Assembly: GCF_028128615.1 (NCBI RefSeq)
Contig: NZ_AMDP01000019.1
Location: 310,001 to 374,000 of the forward strand
Reading direction: 5' to 3'
Origin: Enterococcus sp. 5H
GTDB lineage: Bacteria > Bacillota > Bacilli > Lactobacillales > Enterococcaceae
DNA: 64,000 bases
Below are positions 44,266-54,066 of this stretch, piece after piece (position 1 is the stretch's first letter; each line of letters begins with the position of its first letter). The notes beneath the pieces are model-generated. The model was not told where the DNA came from. It did no database searches and was given only the letters and a program-made list of their open reading frames with translations. The position numbers and the translations under genes were made by a program.

Positions 44266-45372
44266 ATGAAAAAAGCAAAAATATTTGGTTTTAGCTTAGC
44301 TGTACTTGGACTTACTGTTGCATTAGCAGCGTGTGGTGGAGGTAAAAAAGATTCAACGGATTCAACAGGTGGTAACTCAGCAGGTGGGGATGCAGATCAC
44401 AGCGTCGTTATCGTTACTGATATTGGCGGTGTTGATGACCGTTCATTTAACCAATCAGCTTGGGAAGGTTTACAAGCATGGGGGAAAGAACATGACTTGA
44501 AAAAAGGAGCAGATGGTTATGACTATATCCAGTCAAACGATGCTTCAGAATATGTAACAAATATTGATACAGCCGTTTCAAATGGTTTTAAAACAATCTT
44601 TGGTATTGGCTATTTGCTAGCTGATTCGATCAGCACAGCTGCTGATGCAAACCCAGATACACAATTTGGTATCATTGATAGTGTTATTGAAGATAAAGAC
44701 AATGTAGTATCTGCTACATTTAAAGACCAAGAAGCTTCATACTTAGCTGGTATTGCTGCAGCATACACAACAAAAACAGACAAAGTAGGTTTCATTGGCG
44801 GTGAAGAAGGTGCCGTTATTGACCGTTTTGAAGCTGGATTCCATCAAGGTGTTATCGATGGTGCAAAAGCATTAGGCAAAGATATCACTGTTTCAGTAGA
44901 ATACGCTGCATCATTTGGTGATCCTGCTAAAGGTAAAGCGCTAGCTGCTTCTATGTATCAAAAAGGTGCAGACATCATCTTCCACGCTTCTGGCGGTACA
45001 GGTCAAGGTGTCTTCCAAGAAGCAAAAGATTTAAACGAATCTGGCTCTAAAGATAAAGTTTGGGTTATCGGTGTAGATAGCGACCAACAAAAAGAGGGCG
45101 AATACAAAACAAAAGACGGTAAAGAAGATAACTTTACATTAACATCTACACTTAAAGGTGTGGGTGCAGCTGTTCAAGATATCTCTAATCGTGCATTAGA
45201 AGATAAATTCCCTGGCGGCGAACACTTAGTATATGGCTTGAAAGACGGCGGTGTTGATTTGACAAAAGGATACTTGTCAGAAGATGCACTAGCAGCAGTT
45301 GATAAAGCTAAAGAAGAAATCATTGCTGGTGATATCACTGTTCCAGAAACACCTAAAGAAGTTAAAGAATAA
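44266..45372 (+). CDS. BMP-family nucleoside-binding lipoprotein
   Basis: 368-residue lipoprotein. The signal peptide with lipobox LAAC (Cys about residue 23) is followed by a Gly/Ser/Asp linker and a Bmp (PnrA/TmpC-like) binding domain (VTDIGGVDDRSFNQSAWEGL; VGFIGGEEGAVIDRFEAGF). BMP proteins bind purine or pyrimidine nucleosides. It is followed by the matching ATPase and two permeases. A hairpin directly after it may hold lipoprotein mRNA higher than transporter mRNA. Preceded by AGGGGGC. Confidence 0.94.
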   Translation: MKKAKIFGFSLAVLGLTVALAACGGGKKDSTDSTGGNSAGGDADHSVVIVTDIGGVDDRSFNQSAWEGLQAWGKEHDLKKGADGYDYIQSNDASEYVTNIDTAVSNGFKTIFGIGYLLADSISTAADANPDTQFGIIDSVIEDKDNVVSATFKDQEASYLAGIAAAYTTKTDKVGFIGGEEGAVIDRFEAGFHQGVIDGAKALGKDITVSVEYAASFGDPAKGKALAASMYQKGADIIFHASGGTGQGVFQEAKDLNESGSKDKVWVIGVDSDQQKEGEYKTKDGKEDNFTLTSTLKGVGAAVQDISNRALEDKFPGGEHLVYGLKDGGVDLTKGYLSEDALAAVDKAKEEIIAGDITVPETPKEVKE

Positions 45373-45380
45373 ATTTTATC

Positions 45381-45415
45381 CTTTGGCGCTGCTAAAACAG
45401 CAGCGTCAAGGTTTT
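45381..45415 (+). terminator. Hairpin between lipoprotein and ATPase genes
   Basis: CTTTGGCGCTGCT and AGCAGCGTCAAG pair over 11 bp with a short loop and a weak T tail (GGTTTTATT). Probably a partial terminator. Confidence 0.6.
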
Positions 45416-45544
45416 ATTAAGCCGTTAAGGAAAGAAAATGACCCAGTCGTTTATTTTCTTTAGGAGCTTAAAAGCTGCTTTGTTTTTGGAATTATTATAT
45501 TAAAAGTAAGATGCAAGTGATTAAATCGTTAGGATGTGAAAAAT

Positions 45545-47110
45545 GTGGCTCAGGAAAACTATGTAATTGAGATGCGTGATATCACTAAGCAGTTTGGAAC
45601 GTTTAAGGCCAATGATAATATCAACTTAACTGTCCGTCCTGGAGAAATTCATGCGTTGCTAGGGGAAAACGGAGCAGGGAAATCCACGTTGATGAACATT
45701 TTGTCTGGGTTATTAGAACCAACTTCAGGTGAAATCTTTATGAACGGCTCAAAAGTAATCATTAACGGACCGACGGCAGCTAATCGTTTAGGAATCGGGA
45801 TGGTGCATCAGCATTTTATGTTGGTGGATGCTTTTACTGTGACGGAAAATATTATACTCGGCAGTGAACCGACAAACGGTGGTGTATTGGATCGCAAAAA
45901 AGCGAAAGCAGAAATCAAACGAGTTTCGGAACAATACGGCTTATCAGTAGATCCAGATGCATATATTCGTGATATTTCTGTAGGAGCACAACAACGGGTT
46001 GAAATTCTAAAAACCTTATATCGTGGAGCAGACGTATTAATTTTTGATGAACCGACAGCTGTTTTGACACCGCAAGAAATCGACGAGTTAATCGAGATTA
46101 TGCGTGGTTTGGTAAAAGAAGGTAAATCAATTATCTTGATTACACATAAATTAGATGAAATCAAAAAAGTGGCAGATCGTTGTACTGTTATTCGTCGCGG
46201 GAAGAGTATTGATACAGTTAACGTAAAAGATGTATCTTCACAACAATTGGCGGATATGATGGTTGGTCGTTCAGTTTCATTTAAAACGGAGAAAAAACCG
46301 GCTGAACCTAAAGAAATTGTTCTTTCAATTAAAGATCTAGTTGTTAAAGAAAGTCGCGGTTTAGAAGCTGTTAAAAGTTTAAGTTTAGATGTACGTGCTG
46401 GTGAAGTTGTTGGGATTGCCGGAATTGACGGTAATGGACAAACAGAATTAATTCAAGCGTTAACTGGTTTACGAAAATCAGAAAGCGGGGCAGTGGAATT
46501 AAATGGTGAAGCAATTACCAATAAACATCCACGTGCCATAACAGAATCTGGTGTGGGTCATGTGCCAGAAGACCGTCATAAATATGGTTTGATTTTAGAA
46601 ATGACATTGGCTGAAAACATTGCTTTACAAACGTACTATCAAAAACCATTAAGTAATAGCGGTGTTTTAAACTACAATCAAATTAATTCATATGCTCGTA
46701 AATTGATAGAAGAATACGATGTACGGACAACAAATGAGCTAGTTCCAGCTAAAGCCTTATCTGGTGGGAACCAACAAAAAGCGATCATTGCTCGTGAGAT
46801 CGATCGTGATCCGGATTTATTAATCGTTTCACAACCAACTCGTGGTCTGGATGTAGGGGCGATTGAATATATCCACAAACGTTTAATCGAGCAGCGCGAC
46901 AAAAATAAAGCAGTTTTATTAGTTAGTTTTGAATTAGATGAAATCTTAAATGTTTCTGATCGAATTGCTGTAATTCACGCAGGGAAAATTGTCGGAATCG
47001 TTGATCCAAAAGAGACCTCTGAAAATGAACTAGGTTTATTAATGGCTGGTTATTCATTAGAAGAAGCAAGAGCAGAACTAAATAACAAGGCAGGTGAGGC
47101 AGTTGAATAA
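45545..47110 (+). CDS. Nucleoside ABC transporter ATPase, two nucleotide-binding domains
   Basis: 521-residue fused ATPase of the YufO/NupA type. The first domain has Walker A GENGAGKST, signature ISVGAQQRVEI and Walker B VLIFDEPTA. The second has GIDGNGQTE in place of a canonical Walker A, signature LSGGNQQKAI and QPTRGLD. Such degenerate second domains are normal in the sugar/nucleoside group. It powers the two following permeases. GTG 45545 is preferred over GTG 45536 because AGGA is 10 bases upstream of the former and touches the latter. It overlaps the next gene. Confidence 0.94.
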   Translation: MAQENYVIEMRDITKQFGTFKANDNINLTVRPGEIHALLGENGAGKSTLMNILSGLLEPTSGEIFMNGSKVIINGPTAANRLGIGMVHQHFMLVDAFTVTENIILGSEPTNGGVLDRKKAKAEIKRVSEQYGLSVDPDAYIRDISVGAQQRVEILKTLYRGADVLIFDEPTAVLTPQEIDELIEIMRGLVKEGKSIILITHKLDEIKKVADRCTVIRRGKSIDTVNVKDVSSQQLADMMVGRSVSFKTEKKPAEPKEIVLSIKDLVVKESRGLEAVKSLSLDVRAGEVVGIAGIDGNGQTELIQALTGLRKSESGAVELNGEAITNKHPRAITESGVGHVPEDRHKYGLILEMTLAENIALQTYYQKPLSNSGVLNYNQINSYARKLIEEYDVRTTNELVPAKALSGGNQQKAIIAREIDRDPDLLIVSQPTRGLDVGAIEYIHKRLIEQRDKNKAVLLVSFELDEILNVSDRIAVIHAGKIVGIVDPKETSENELGLLMAGYSLEEARAELNNKAGEAVE

Positions 47111-48236
47111 TCGGGCAGAACGATTACGTAATATTCTAGTCCCTATTTTATCTGTGTTGATGGGATTTATCCTTGGCGCAATTATTATGTTGATTTCAGG
47201 ACAAGATCCGATTGCCGGATATCAAGCGATGCTTCAGACTGCTTTTCAAAGTCCTAAAAGTATCGGTGAAATTTTTGTAACTGCGGCTCCGTTAATTTTT
47301 ACAGCATTAGGTTTTGCGGTCGCTAATTCAGCTGGATTCTTTAATATCGGGCTTTCAGGTCAAGCTTTATGCGGTTGGGTAGCAAGTATTTGGGTAGCTT
47401 TATCTATGCCGGATGCTTCTCGAATGGTCGTGCTGCCTGTTGCTATTATTACAGGGGCTTTAGCTGGCGCAGTGGCTGCAGCAATTCCAGGATTGCTTCG
47501 AGCATTTTTCGGAACCAGTGAAGTTATCGTTACGATTATGTTGAACTATGTATTTTTATATACAAGTACGCATATCGTTAATAATGTGATGTCAGAAGAT
47601 TTAATGAGCAACAAAGGTGTTACTAAAGTTATCGGTGAAAATGCCAGCTTGAGAACGGCTTTCTTGAAAGAAATCAGTGGCGGGTCTCGTTTGAATATTG
47701 GGATTTTTCTTGCACTTATTTTCTTAGTCTTAATTTGGTTCTTAATGAAGAAAACAACTTTAGGATATGAAATCCGTTCAGTAGGATTGAATCCTTATGG
47801 TTCTGAATATGCTGGAATGAGCAGCAAACGGACGATTGTTATGTCAATGGTTATTTCAGGAACACTAGCCGGTTTAGGCGGCGTTGTTTTAGGGTTAGGG
47901 ACATTTGGAAACTTCTTTGTACAAGGTTCATCATTAAGTATTGGATTTGATGGGATGGCGATTTCGTTACTTGGGGCAGGAAGTTCTGTCGGAATCTTCT
48001 TATCCGCAATTCTCTTCAGTATCTTGAAGTTAGGTGGTCAAGGAATGCCGTTACGTGCTGGTGTACCGATTGAGTTAGTAGATGTTGTTATTGCGTCAAT
48101 TATCTTCTTTGTGGCCATCAGTTACCTGATTCGCTTCTTATTAGCAAAAGCTTCTGGAAACAAAAAAGAAGTTGCTGTTGTTGAAGAATTAGATGGACAA
48201 ACCGACCTTAACAGTCAAGAAGGAGGGAAAATCTAA
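47103..48236 (+). CDS. Nucleoside ABC transporter permease 1
   Basis: 377-residue membrane permease of the BPD_transp_2 group (YufP/NupB-like), with eight or more helices and the typical NIGLSGQALCGW and EVIVTIMLNY motifs. It overlaps the ATPase stop. TTG 47103 follows AGGTGAGG closely, while an in-frame GTG at 47094 lies within that site, so the exact start is uncertain by three codons. The charged C-terminal tail is cytoplasmic. Its TAATG stop/start overlaps permease 2. Confidence 0.92.
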   Translation: MNNRAERLRNILVPILSVLMGFILGAIIMLISGQDPIAGYQAMLQTAFQSPKSIGEIFVTAAPLIFTALGFAVANSAGFFNIGLSGQALCGWVASIWVALSMPDASRMVVLPVAIITGALAGAVAAAIPGLLRAFFGTSEVIVTIMLNYVFLYTSTHIVNNVMSEDLMSNKGVTKVIGENASLRTAFLKEISGGSRLNIGIFLALIFLVLIWFLMKKTTLGYEIRSVGLNPYGSEYAGMSSKRTIVMSMVISGTLAGLGGVVLGLGTFGNFFVQGSSLSIGFDGMAISLLGAGSSVGIFLSAILFSILKLGGQGMPLRAGVPIELVDVVIASIIFFVAISYLIRFLLAKASGNKKEVAVVEELDGQTDLNSQEGGKI

Positions 48237-49198
48237 TGGAAATCGCATTTATCGCTGCATTAGCGCCAATTATTACTCAAACATTGGTTTATTCTGCTCC
48301 TTTGATTTTTACAGCTTTAGGCGGGACTTTCTCTGAGCGCGGCGGGATTGTTAACGTTGGTCTTGAAGGTATCATGGTTATGGGAGCGTTTAGTTCAGTA
48401 GTATTCAACTTGACATTTGCGGATACATTTGGAGCTGCAACACCGTGGCTAGCTTGTTTAGTCGGCGGTTTAGTTGGAATGCTGTTCTCATTACTGCATG
48501 CTGTTGCGACAATTAACTTGAGAGCTGACCATATTATTAGTGGTACGGTTATCAACTTGATGGCCCCAGCTTTAGGTATTTTCTTAATTAAGGTAATTTA
48601 TGGTAAAGGGCAAACAGATACAATCAGAGAATCATTTGGTTACTTCTCGTTCCCGATTTTAAAAGATATTCCGATTTTAGGAGATCTGTTCTTTAAACAA
48701 ACAACATTACCAGCCTTTGTGGCAATTATCGTATCAATTATTGCATGGTTTGTTCTATTTAAAACGCGCTTTGGTTTACGCTTACGTTCTGTAGGGGAAA
48801 ATCCTCAGGCCGCGGATACATTAGGTATTAATGTGTATGTTATGCGTTATTCAGGCGTTTTGATTTCTGGATTTTTAGGTGGAATCGGTGGAGCAGTCTT
48901 TGCTCAATCAATTGCTGGACGTTTTGCCGTTACTACGATTGCCGGACAAGGTTTCATTTCGATGGCAGCGATGATCTTTGGTAAATGGAATCCACTAGGT
49001 GCGATGGGCGCGGCTTTATTCTTTGGTTTTGCACAAAATATCAGTATTGCCGGTTCAAGTGTACCAATCATTTCTTCAATACCAGCAGTTTACTTACAAG
49101 CTGCACCGTATGTTTTAACAATCATCGTTCTAGTTCTTTTCTTAGGAAAAGCCTCTGGACCGAAAGCAAACGGACAAAACTATATCAAATCTAAATAA
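48236..49198 (+). CDS. Nucleoside ABC transporter permease 2
   Basis: 320-residue partner permease (YufQ/NupC-like), with motifs ERGGIVNVGLEGIMVMGAF and RADHIISGTVINLMAPALG. Its start overlaps the last base of permease 1, indicating coupled translation. Together with the BMP lipoprotein and the double ATPase it forms a complete importer. A hairpin terminator follows before deoB. Confidence 0.94.
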   Translation: MEIAFIAALAPIITQTLVYSAPLIFTALGGTFSERGGIVNVGLEGIMVMGAFSSVVFNLTFADTFGAATPWLACLVGGLVGMLFSLLHAVATINLRADHIISGTVINLMAPALGIFLIKVIYGKGQTDTIRESFGYFSFPILKDIPILGDLFFKQTTLPAFVAIIVSIIAWFVLFKTRFGLRLRSVGENPQAADTLGINVYVMRYSGVLISGFLGGIGGAVFAQSIAGRFAVTTIAGQGFISMAAMIFGKWNPLGAMGAALFFGFAQNISIAGSSVPIISSIPAVYLQAAPYVLTIIVLVLFLGKASGPKANGQNYIKSK

Positions 49199-49209
49199 TT
49201 AACGTTAGT

Positions 49210-49258
49210 ATAAAAGGGCGGGGCTATGGGACACTATCTTAAGTCATGCCCTTTTTAT
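49210..49258 (+). terminator. Terminator after nucleoside permease 2
   Basis: ATAAAAGGGC and GCCCTTTTTAT arms closing a loop of about 28 bases, ending in T-rich sequence. Confidence 0.7.
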
Positions 49259-49318
49259 ATACCTAAATCAACACTTACTACTATTTTTAAATAAAAATTT
49301 GAAGGAAGAAGGATGATT

Positions 49319-50485
49319 ATGTTTAAACGTGTACATTTAGTTGTAATGGATTCAGTTGGAATCGGTGAAGCGCCAGATGCTGAAAAATTTGGTGATGTGG
49401 GTAGCGATACACTAGGTCATATTGCTAAAGAAGCTGGTTTGACGATCCCTAATTTAGAAAATTTAGGTCTTGGAACAATTGCCCCACTTCATAATGTTGA
49501 AGCGGTTGCCGATCATAAAGGTTATGCGACAAAATTAGAAGAAGTTTCAGTTGGAAAAGACACAATGACTGGTCACTGGGAAATTATGGGTTTGAATATT
49601 CAAAAACCATTCCGCGTATTTCCTGACGGATTTCCAGATGAATTACTAAAGCAAATCGAAGACTTTTCAGGTCGTAAAATAGTTTGTAATAAACCATACA
49701 GTGGTACGGCTGTTATTGATGATTACGGTAAACATCAAATGGAAACAGGCGATTTAATCGTATATACATCAGCTGACCCTGTATTGCAAATTGCAGCGCA
49801 CGAAGAAATCATTCCATTGGAAGAATTATATCGTATCTGCCAATATGTACGTGACATCACAAAAGATGAACCATATATGATTGGTCGGATTATTGCACGT
49901 CCATATATTGGTGAACCTGGTAATTTTACTCGTACAAGTAATCGTCATGACTATGCCTTAGATCCGTTTGGTCATACTGTTTTAGATTCTTTAAAAGAAA
50001 ATGGTAAAGATGTGATCGCTGTTGGGAAAATTAACGATATTTTTAACGGTCAAGGTATCACTGAGTCAGTTCGGACGAAGAGCAATATGGATGGTGTGGA
50101 TCAATTATTGAAAGTGATGAAACAAGATTTTGAAGGCTTGAGTTTCACTAACTTAGTTGATTTTGATGCGTTATACGGACATCGCCGTGACGTGGTTGGT
50201 TATGCACATGCCATTGAAGCTTTTGATTTACGTTTACCGGAAATTATTGAGGCAATGACGGATGATGATTTGCTGATGATAACAGCCGATCACGGTAACG
50301 ATCCGACTTTCCCGGGAACAGATCATACAAGAGAATACGTTCCATTGTTAGTCTATAGCAAAAAAATGGCTGGGCAAGGCAGTTTAGCACAAGGTCATTA
50401 TGCAGATATTTCGGCAACAATTGCTGAAAACTTTGCTGTACCAAAAACAGAAAATGGCGAAAGCTTTTTAACTAAATTGAAATAG
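49319..50485 (+). CDS. deoB: Phosphopentomutase
   Basis: 388-residue metal enzyme of the alkaline-phosphatase superfamily that interconverts (deoxy)ribose-1-phosphate and 5-phosphate. It shows the start [14 protein letters not shown], the phospho-acceptor Thr in [10 protein letters not shown], and the metal sites [19 protein letters not shown]. The ATG at 49319 is favoured (GAAGAAGG 6 bases upstream) over ATG 49313. It links the phosphorylases to DeoC and the pentose phosphate pathway. punA begins 10 bases after its stop. Confidence 0.96.
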   Translation: MFKRVHLVVMDSVGIGEAPDAEKFGDVGSDTLGHIAKEAGLTIPNLENLGLGTIAPLHNVEAVADHKGYATKLEEVSVGKDTMTGHWEIMGLNIQKPFRVFPDGFPDELLKQIEDFSGRKIVCNKPYSGTAVIDDYGKHQMETGDLIVYTSADPVLQIAAHEEIIPLEELYRICQYVRDITKDEPYMIGRIIARPYIGEPGNFTRTSNRHDYALDPFGHTVLDSLKENGKDVIAVGKINDIFNGQGITESVRTKSNMDGVDQLLKVMKQDFEGLSFTNLVDFDALYGHRRDVVGYAHAIEAFDLRLPEIIEAMTDDDLLMITADHGNDPTFPGTDHTREYVPLLVYSKKMAGQGSLAQGHYADISATIAENFAVPKTENGESFLTKLK

Positions 50486-50495
50486 GAGAGAAACG

Positions 50496-51314
50496 ATGGC
50501 GAAATTAAGCGAATTATTAAAAGAAACAACTGCATTTTTAAAAGAAAAAGGTGTAGGCGAAGTTGATTTTGGATTGATTCTTGGCTCTGGTTTAGGTGAG
50601 TTAGCGGACGAAGTGGAAGATGCCATTGCTATTCCGTTTTCTGAAGTACCTCATTTCGCTGTATCGACAGTAGTTGGTCATGCTGGTAAGCTAGTTTACG
50701 GGACACTTTCTGGGAAAAAAGTTTTAGCAATGCAAGGACGTTTTCATTATTATGAAGGACATTCTATGCAAAAGGTAACTTACCCCGTTCGAGTAATGTC
50801 TGCATTAGGTGCACATTCGATTATCGTTACAAACGCAGCTGGTGGTGTAAATGAAAACTTTACGCCAGGTAATTTGATGTTAATTACGGATCATATTAAT
50901 TTTACAGGTGATAATCCGTTAATTGGTGAAAATGAAGACGAAATGGGACCACGTTTCCCTGATATGAGTCATGCATATACACCAGAATATTGCGAAGTAG
51001 CTAAAAAAGTAGCGAAAGCACAAGCTATGCCATTACAAGAAGGTGTTTACATGGGCTATTCTGGTCCAACCTATGAAACACCCGCTGAAATCCGTATGTC
51101 TCGTGTGATGGGAGCTGACGCTGTGGGAATGTCAACCGTTTCAGAAGTTATCGTAGCAGCCCATAGCGGTATGAAAGTTCTAGGTATTTCTTGTATTACC
51201 AACTTAGCGGCCGGTATGCAAAGTAGTTTAAACCACGCTGAAGTTGTCGAAACTACAGAACGAGTGAAAGCTCAATTTAAAGAGTTGGTAAAAGCAACAT
51301 TAGCTGAATTATAA
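50496..51314 (+). CDS. punA: Purine-nucleoside phosphorylase, trimeric type
   Basis: 272-residue class I phosphorylase acting on inosine and guanosine. It shows [13 protein letters not shown], the phosphate-binding His and Arg regions [11 protein letters not shown] and [10 protein letters not shown], the base site [14 protein letters not shown], and [19 protein letters not shown]. Length fits the trimeric PunA/PNP family (about 270). It lies in an operon with deoB and deoD, adding guanosine/inosine specificity to the DeoD enzyme. Confidence 0.95.
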   Translation: MAKLSELLKETTAFLKEKGVGEVDFGLILGSGLGELADEVEDAIAIPFSEVPHFAVSTVVGHAGKLVYGTLSGKKVLAMQGRFHYYEGHSMQKVTYPVRVMSALGAHSIIVTNAAGGVNENFTPGNLMLITDHINFTGDNPLIGENEDEMGPRFPDMSHAYTPEYCEVAKKVAKAQAMPLQEGVYMGYSGPTYETPAEIRMSRVMGADAVGMSTVSEVIVAAHSGMKVLGISCITNLAAGMQSSLNHAEVVETTERVKAQFKELVKATLAEL

Positions 51315-51330
51315 AAAAGGAGTGAAAAAA

Positions 51331-52038
51331 ATGAGTGTTCATATCGAAGCGAAACAAGGCGAAATTGCTGACAAGATTTTACTTCCCGGAGACCCATTAA
51401 GAGCAAAATACATTGCTGAAACATTTTTGGAAAATCCTGTTTGTTATAATCAAGTCAGAGGAATGCTAGGTTATACAGGTACGTATAAAGGTGAACGTGT
51501 TTCCGTACAAGGAACTGGGATGGGGATGCCATCTGCCATGATTTACGCTCATGAGTTAATTAATTCATATGATGTGAAAAAATTAATTCGTGTCGGCACT
51601 TGTGGTTCAATCTCAGAAAAAGTTCGTGTAAGAGATTTAGTAATTGCTCAAGCAGCAGCAACACCATCGTCAATGATCCGTAATGATTTTCCAAAATACG
51701 ATTTTCCACAGATTGCTGATTTTGATTTACTCTTAAAATCGTATACAGTAGCGAAAGAAAAAGGCTTTACTACCCATGTAGGGAATGTTTTATCCGATGA
51801 TGTTTTCTACAAAGACAGCATGGATGAAGTGTTCAAACTAGGAAAACTAGGTGTTTTAGCAATCGAAATGGAAGCGGCAGCTCTATATTACTTAGCTGCT
51901 AAATTCGATGTCCAAGCATTAGCGATCATGACTGTTAGTGACAGCTTAGTTACTGGAGAAGAAACAACCGCCGAAGAACGCCAAACTACATTCAACGATA
52001 TGATTGAAGTTGGTTTAGAAACAGCACTTCACGGGTAA
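51331..52038 (+). CDS. deoD: Purine-nucleoside phosphorylase, hexameric type
   Basis: 235-residue class I hexameric phosphorylase, also accepting adenosine. Motifs: [29 protein letters not shown] and VSDSLVTGE with the catalytic Asp. The ATG at 51331 is chosen because AAGGAG (51317-51322) is 8 bases upstream. It is the third gene of deoB-punA-deoD and ends at a clear terminator. Confidence 0.97.
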   Translation: MSVHIEAKQGEIADKILLPGDPLRAKYIAETFLENPVCYNQVRGMLGYTGTYKGERVSVQGTGMGMPSAMIYAHELINSYDVKKLIRVGTCGSISEKVRVRDLVIAQAAATPSSMIRNDFPKYDFPQIADFDLLLKSYTVAKEKGFTTHVGNVLSDDVFYKDSMDEVFKLGKLGVLAIEMEAAALYYLAAKFDVQALAIMTVSDSLVTGEETTAEERQTTFNDMIEVGLETALHG

Positions 52039-52044
52039 TAATTG

Positions 52045-52080
52045 AAAGAGATTGAGAGTACAAACTTTCAATCTCTTTTT
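52045..52080 (+). terminator. Terminator after deoD
   Basis: AAAGAGATTGA (52045-52055) and TCAATCTCTTT (52068-52078), perfect 11 bp, followed by Ts. Confidence 0.85.
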
Positions 52081-52085
52081 ATTGC

Positions 52086-52289
52086 AAATCACAGCGATTG
52101 CTTAAGCAGAGCTGATGATGCGCAATACTTGGCGAGAGAAGCGAGCGAAGTGTCCTTCGTCCGAAATCACAGCGATTGCCCAATCAGAGCTGATGATGCG
52201 CAATACATGGCGAGAGAAACGAGCGAAGTGTCCTACGCCAAAAATCACAGCAATTGCCCAAGCAGAGCTGATGACGTACCAATACTAGA
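52086..52289. repeat. Tandem 78-bp direct repeats after deoD
   Basis: The gene-free stretch 52039-52452 holds two full 78-bp units (52086-52163, 52164-52241) and a partial third (52242 to about 52289), each starting AAATCACAGC. The period is a multiple of 3 and the plus frame is open (NHSDC...RADDAQY...), but the frame begins inside the deoD terminator and has no ribosome site. The units differ by scattered substitutions. The remaining 160 bases hold only the ribosome site for the next gene. Confidence 0.8.
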
Positions 52290-52452
52290 CAAGCAAAAAC
52301 ACAACGAGTACCAACAGAATTAATAAACGCAATACTTAGTAGATGCAAAGAATCAATACAAACAATCAGCAATAGCAGATCAAGAACCGTTTCAAAAACA
52401 TTGATCTATGATAAAGTATGGTAGAAGAACTAATTTGAATGGAGGAATCGTT

Positions 52453-53643
52453 TTGGATAATTTTAGATTTTATGTGCCAACAGATATTCGTTTTGGGAAA
52501 GATCGTTTAGCTTCAGAATTAACACAAGTGCTGGATACTTTTGGAAAGACAGTGCTGATTGTTTATGGCGGTGGTAGTATCAAGAAAAATGGTTTATATG
52601 ATCAAGTGATTGATTTACTTGAGAAAAACCAAAATAATATTGTCGAACTAAGTGGTGTTGAACCCAATCCTCGGATTGAAACAGTTCGTCGCGGTGTTGA
52701 ATTATGTCGTGAAAATCAAGTTGATGTCATTTTAGCAGTCGGCGGTGGTTCGACCATTGATTGTTCGAAAGTGATTGCAGCAGGTTTTTATAGTGAAGAA
52801 GATCCATGGGAATTTATCATAGGTAGAAAAGGCTATCAAGGAGATGCTCTACCGTTAGTAACGATTTTGACTTTAGCAGCAACAGGTAGTGAAATGAATG
52901 CAGGTGCTGTAATTTCAAATATGGCGACGAATCAAAAATTAGGTGTGGGCGGTCCAGCGATGATGCCAAAAGTTTCCTTCCTTGATCCGGCCAATACTTT
53001 TACGGTACCAGCTTATCAAACCGCAGCAGGCTCAGCAGATATTTTGAGTCACTTGTTTGAAAGTTACTTTAATGTAACAGAAGGTACGGATATTCAAGAT
53101 TTTGTATCAGAGGGAATCATGCGGGCTGTGATTAAAAATTGTCCAGTGGCACTTGAAACACCAAACGATTATGATGCGCGTGCAAACCTAATGTGGGCAA
53201 GTAGTTTGGCATTGAATGGTTTAACACGTAATGGTAAACATGGTGTTTGGTCATGTCATGCGATGGAACATGAATTGAGTGCTTTTTACGATATTACTCA
53301 TGGCGTTGGATTGGCGATTTTAACTCCACGCTGGATGGAGTATGTACTTAACGATCAAACCGTAGACAAATTTGTTCAGTTTGCGCAAAACGTTTGGGGA
53401 ATTAATGATTCGGATAAGTTTACTGCTGCTAAAAAAGGGATTCAAGCAACATACGATTTCTTTAAAAACTGTGGAATTCCGATGACGTTACCAGAAGTTG
53501 GGATTGATGAACAAAAATTTGCTGAAATGGCGAAACAAGCAGTTGCCCACAGCACTATTAAAACAGATGCTTTTGTTCCTTTGACAGAAGCAGACGTTGA
53601 AGCAATCTATCATGCATCATTAACAGAATCAAGTTTTATTTAA
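52453..53643 (+). CDS. Iron-containing alcohol dehydrogenase (butanol dehydrogenase type)
   Basis: 396-residue NAD(P)H-dependent alcohol dehydrogenase of the Fe-ADH family, BdhA/YugJ-like. The nucleotide motif GGGSTIDCSK, the metal ligands in SADILSHLFE and CHAMEHELSA, and the His in ITHGVGLAIL are present. It probably reduces aldehydes, including the acetaldehyde released by DeoC (inference from the neighbourhood). The TTG at 52453 has GGAGG 7 bases upstream; an earlier in-frame start at 52408 lacks one. Confidence 0.92.
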   Translation: MDNFRFYVPTDIRFGKDRLASELTQVLDTFGKTVLIVYGGGSIKKNGLYDQVIDLLEKNQNNIVELSGVEPNPRIETVRRGVELCRENQVDVILAVGGGSTIDCSKVIAAGFYSEEDPWEFIIGRKGYQGDALPLVTILTLAATGSEMNAGAVISNMATNQKLGVGGPAMMPKVSFLDPANTFTVPAYQTAAGSADILSHLFESYFNVTEGTDIQDFVSEGIMRAVIKNCPVALETPNDYDARANLMWASSLALNGLTRNGKHGVWSCHAMEHELSAFYDITHGVGLAILTPRWMEYVLNDQTVDKFVQFAQNVWGINDSDKFTAAKKGIQATYDFFKNCGIPMTLPEVGIDEQKFAEMAKQAVAHSTIKTDAFVPLTEADVEAIYHASLTESSFI

Positions 53644-53674
53644 CTTCGTATGTTCAAGAAAGGAGAATTGAGTA

Positions 53675-54013
53675 ATGAAACAATTATTTGATGAAACTTT
53701 TTCGAAAAACCGTACACTTTGGTATGGCTATTTTAAAGATTTAGAGCAAGCTGATTTAATAGAAGAAATCGAAGGAATTATTCAAACGGATTTAGAGGTA
53801 GCTAACGATGTCGAAGCGACTAGTTGGATTTTCTATCGAGAAGATACGCAAAAAGATGCGTTGGATGAGCAAATTAGATCTTCTATTATGGTGAGGTTTG
53901 CTGATGGGCAGTATGATGCTCAATATAATATGTCTGACTTTGAATTTGTTGTACAACGAGCAACAATTTCTACTTGGTTAGATCGTTTAGAAAAGCAATT
54001 GAACTCGAAATAA
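53675..54013 (+). CDS. Small protein of unknown function
   Basis: 112-residue soluble acidic protein (MKQLFDETFSKNRTLWYGYFKDLEQ...), no signal or membrane segment. AAAGGAG precedes the ATG. It lies 31 bases behind the alcohol dehydrogenase and shares its terminator, so it is probably co-transcribed. I do not recognise the family. The W-x-x-x-F-K-DL opening and the central VRFADGQYDAQYNMSDFEFVV strand pattern suggest a small alpha/beta fold. Confidence 0.7.
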   Translation: MKQLFDETFSKNRTLWYGYFKDLEQADLIEEIEGIIQTDLEVANDVEATSWIFYREDTQKDALDEQIRSSIMVRFADGQYDAQYNMSDFEFVVQRATISTWLDRLEKQLNSK

Positions 54014-54014
54014 T

Positions 54015-54055
54015 AAAAAAGCACTCGCTAATCGGAAGATTGGCGAGTGCTTTTT
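54015..54055 (+). terminator. Strong terminator
   Basis: AAAAAAGCACTCGC and GCGAGTGCTTTTT, perfect core of 8 bp plus A/T tails, usable in both directions between convergent genes. Confidence 0.88.
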
Positions 54056-54066
54056 GCTATCTAATG

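Noticed and set aside
52042-52323. 93-residue reading frame after deoD
   Set aside because: It begins within the deoD terminator, has no ribosome site, and consists of tandem DNA repeats; better described as a repeat.
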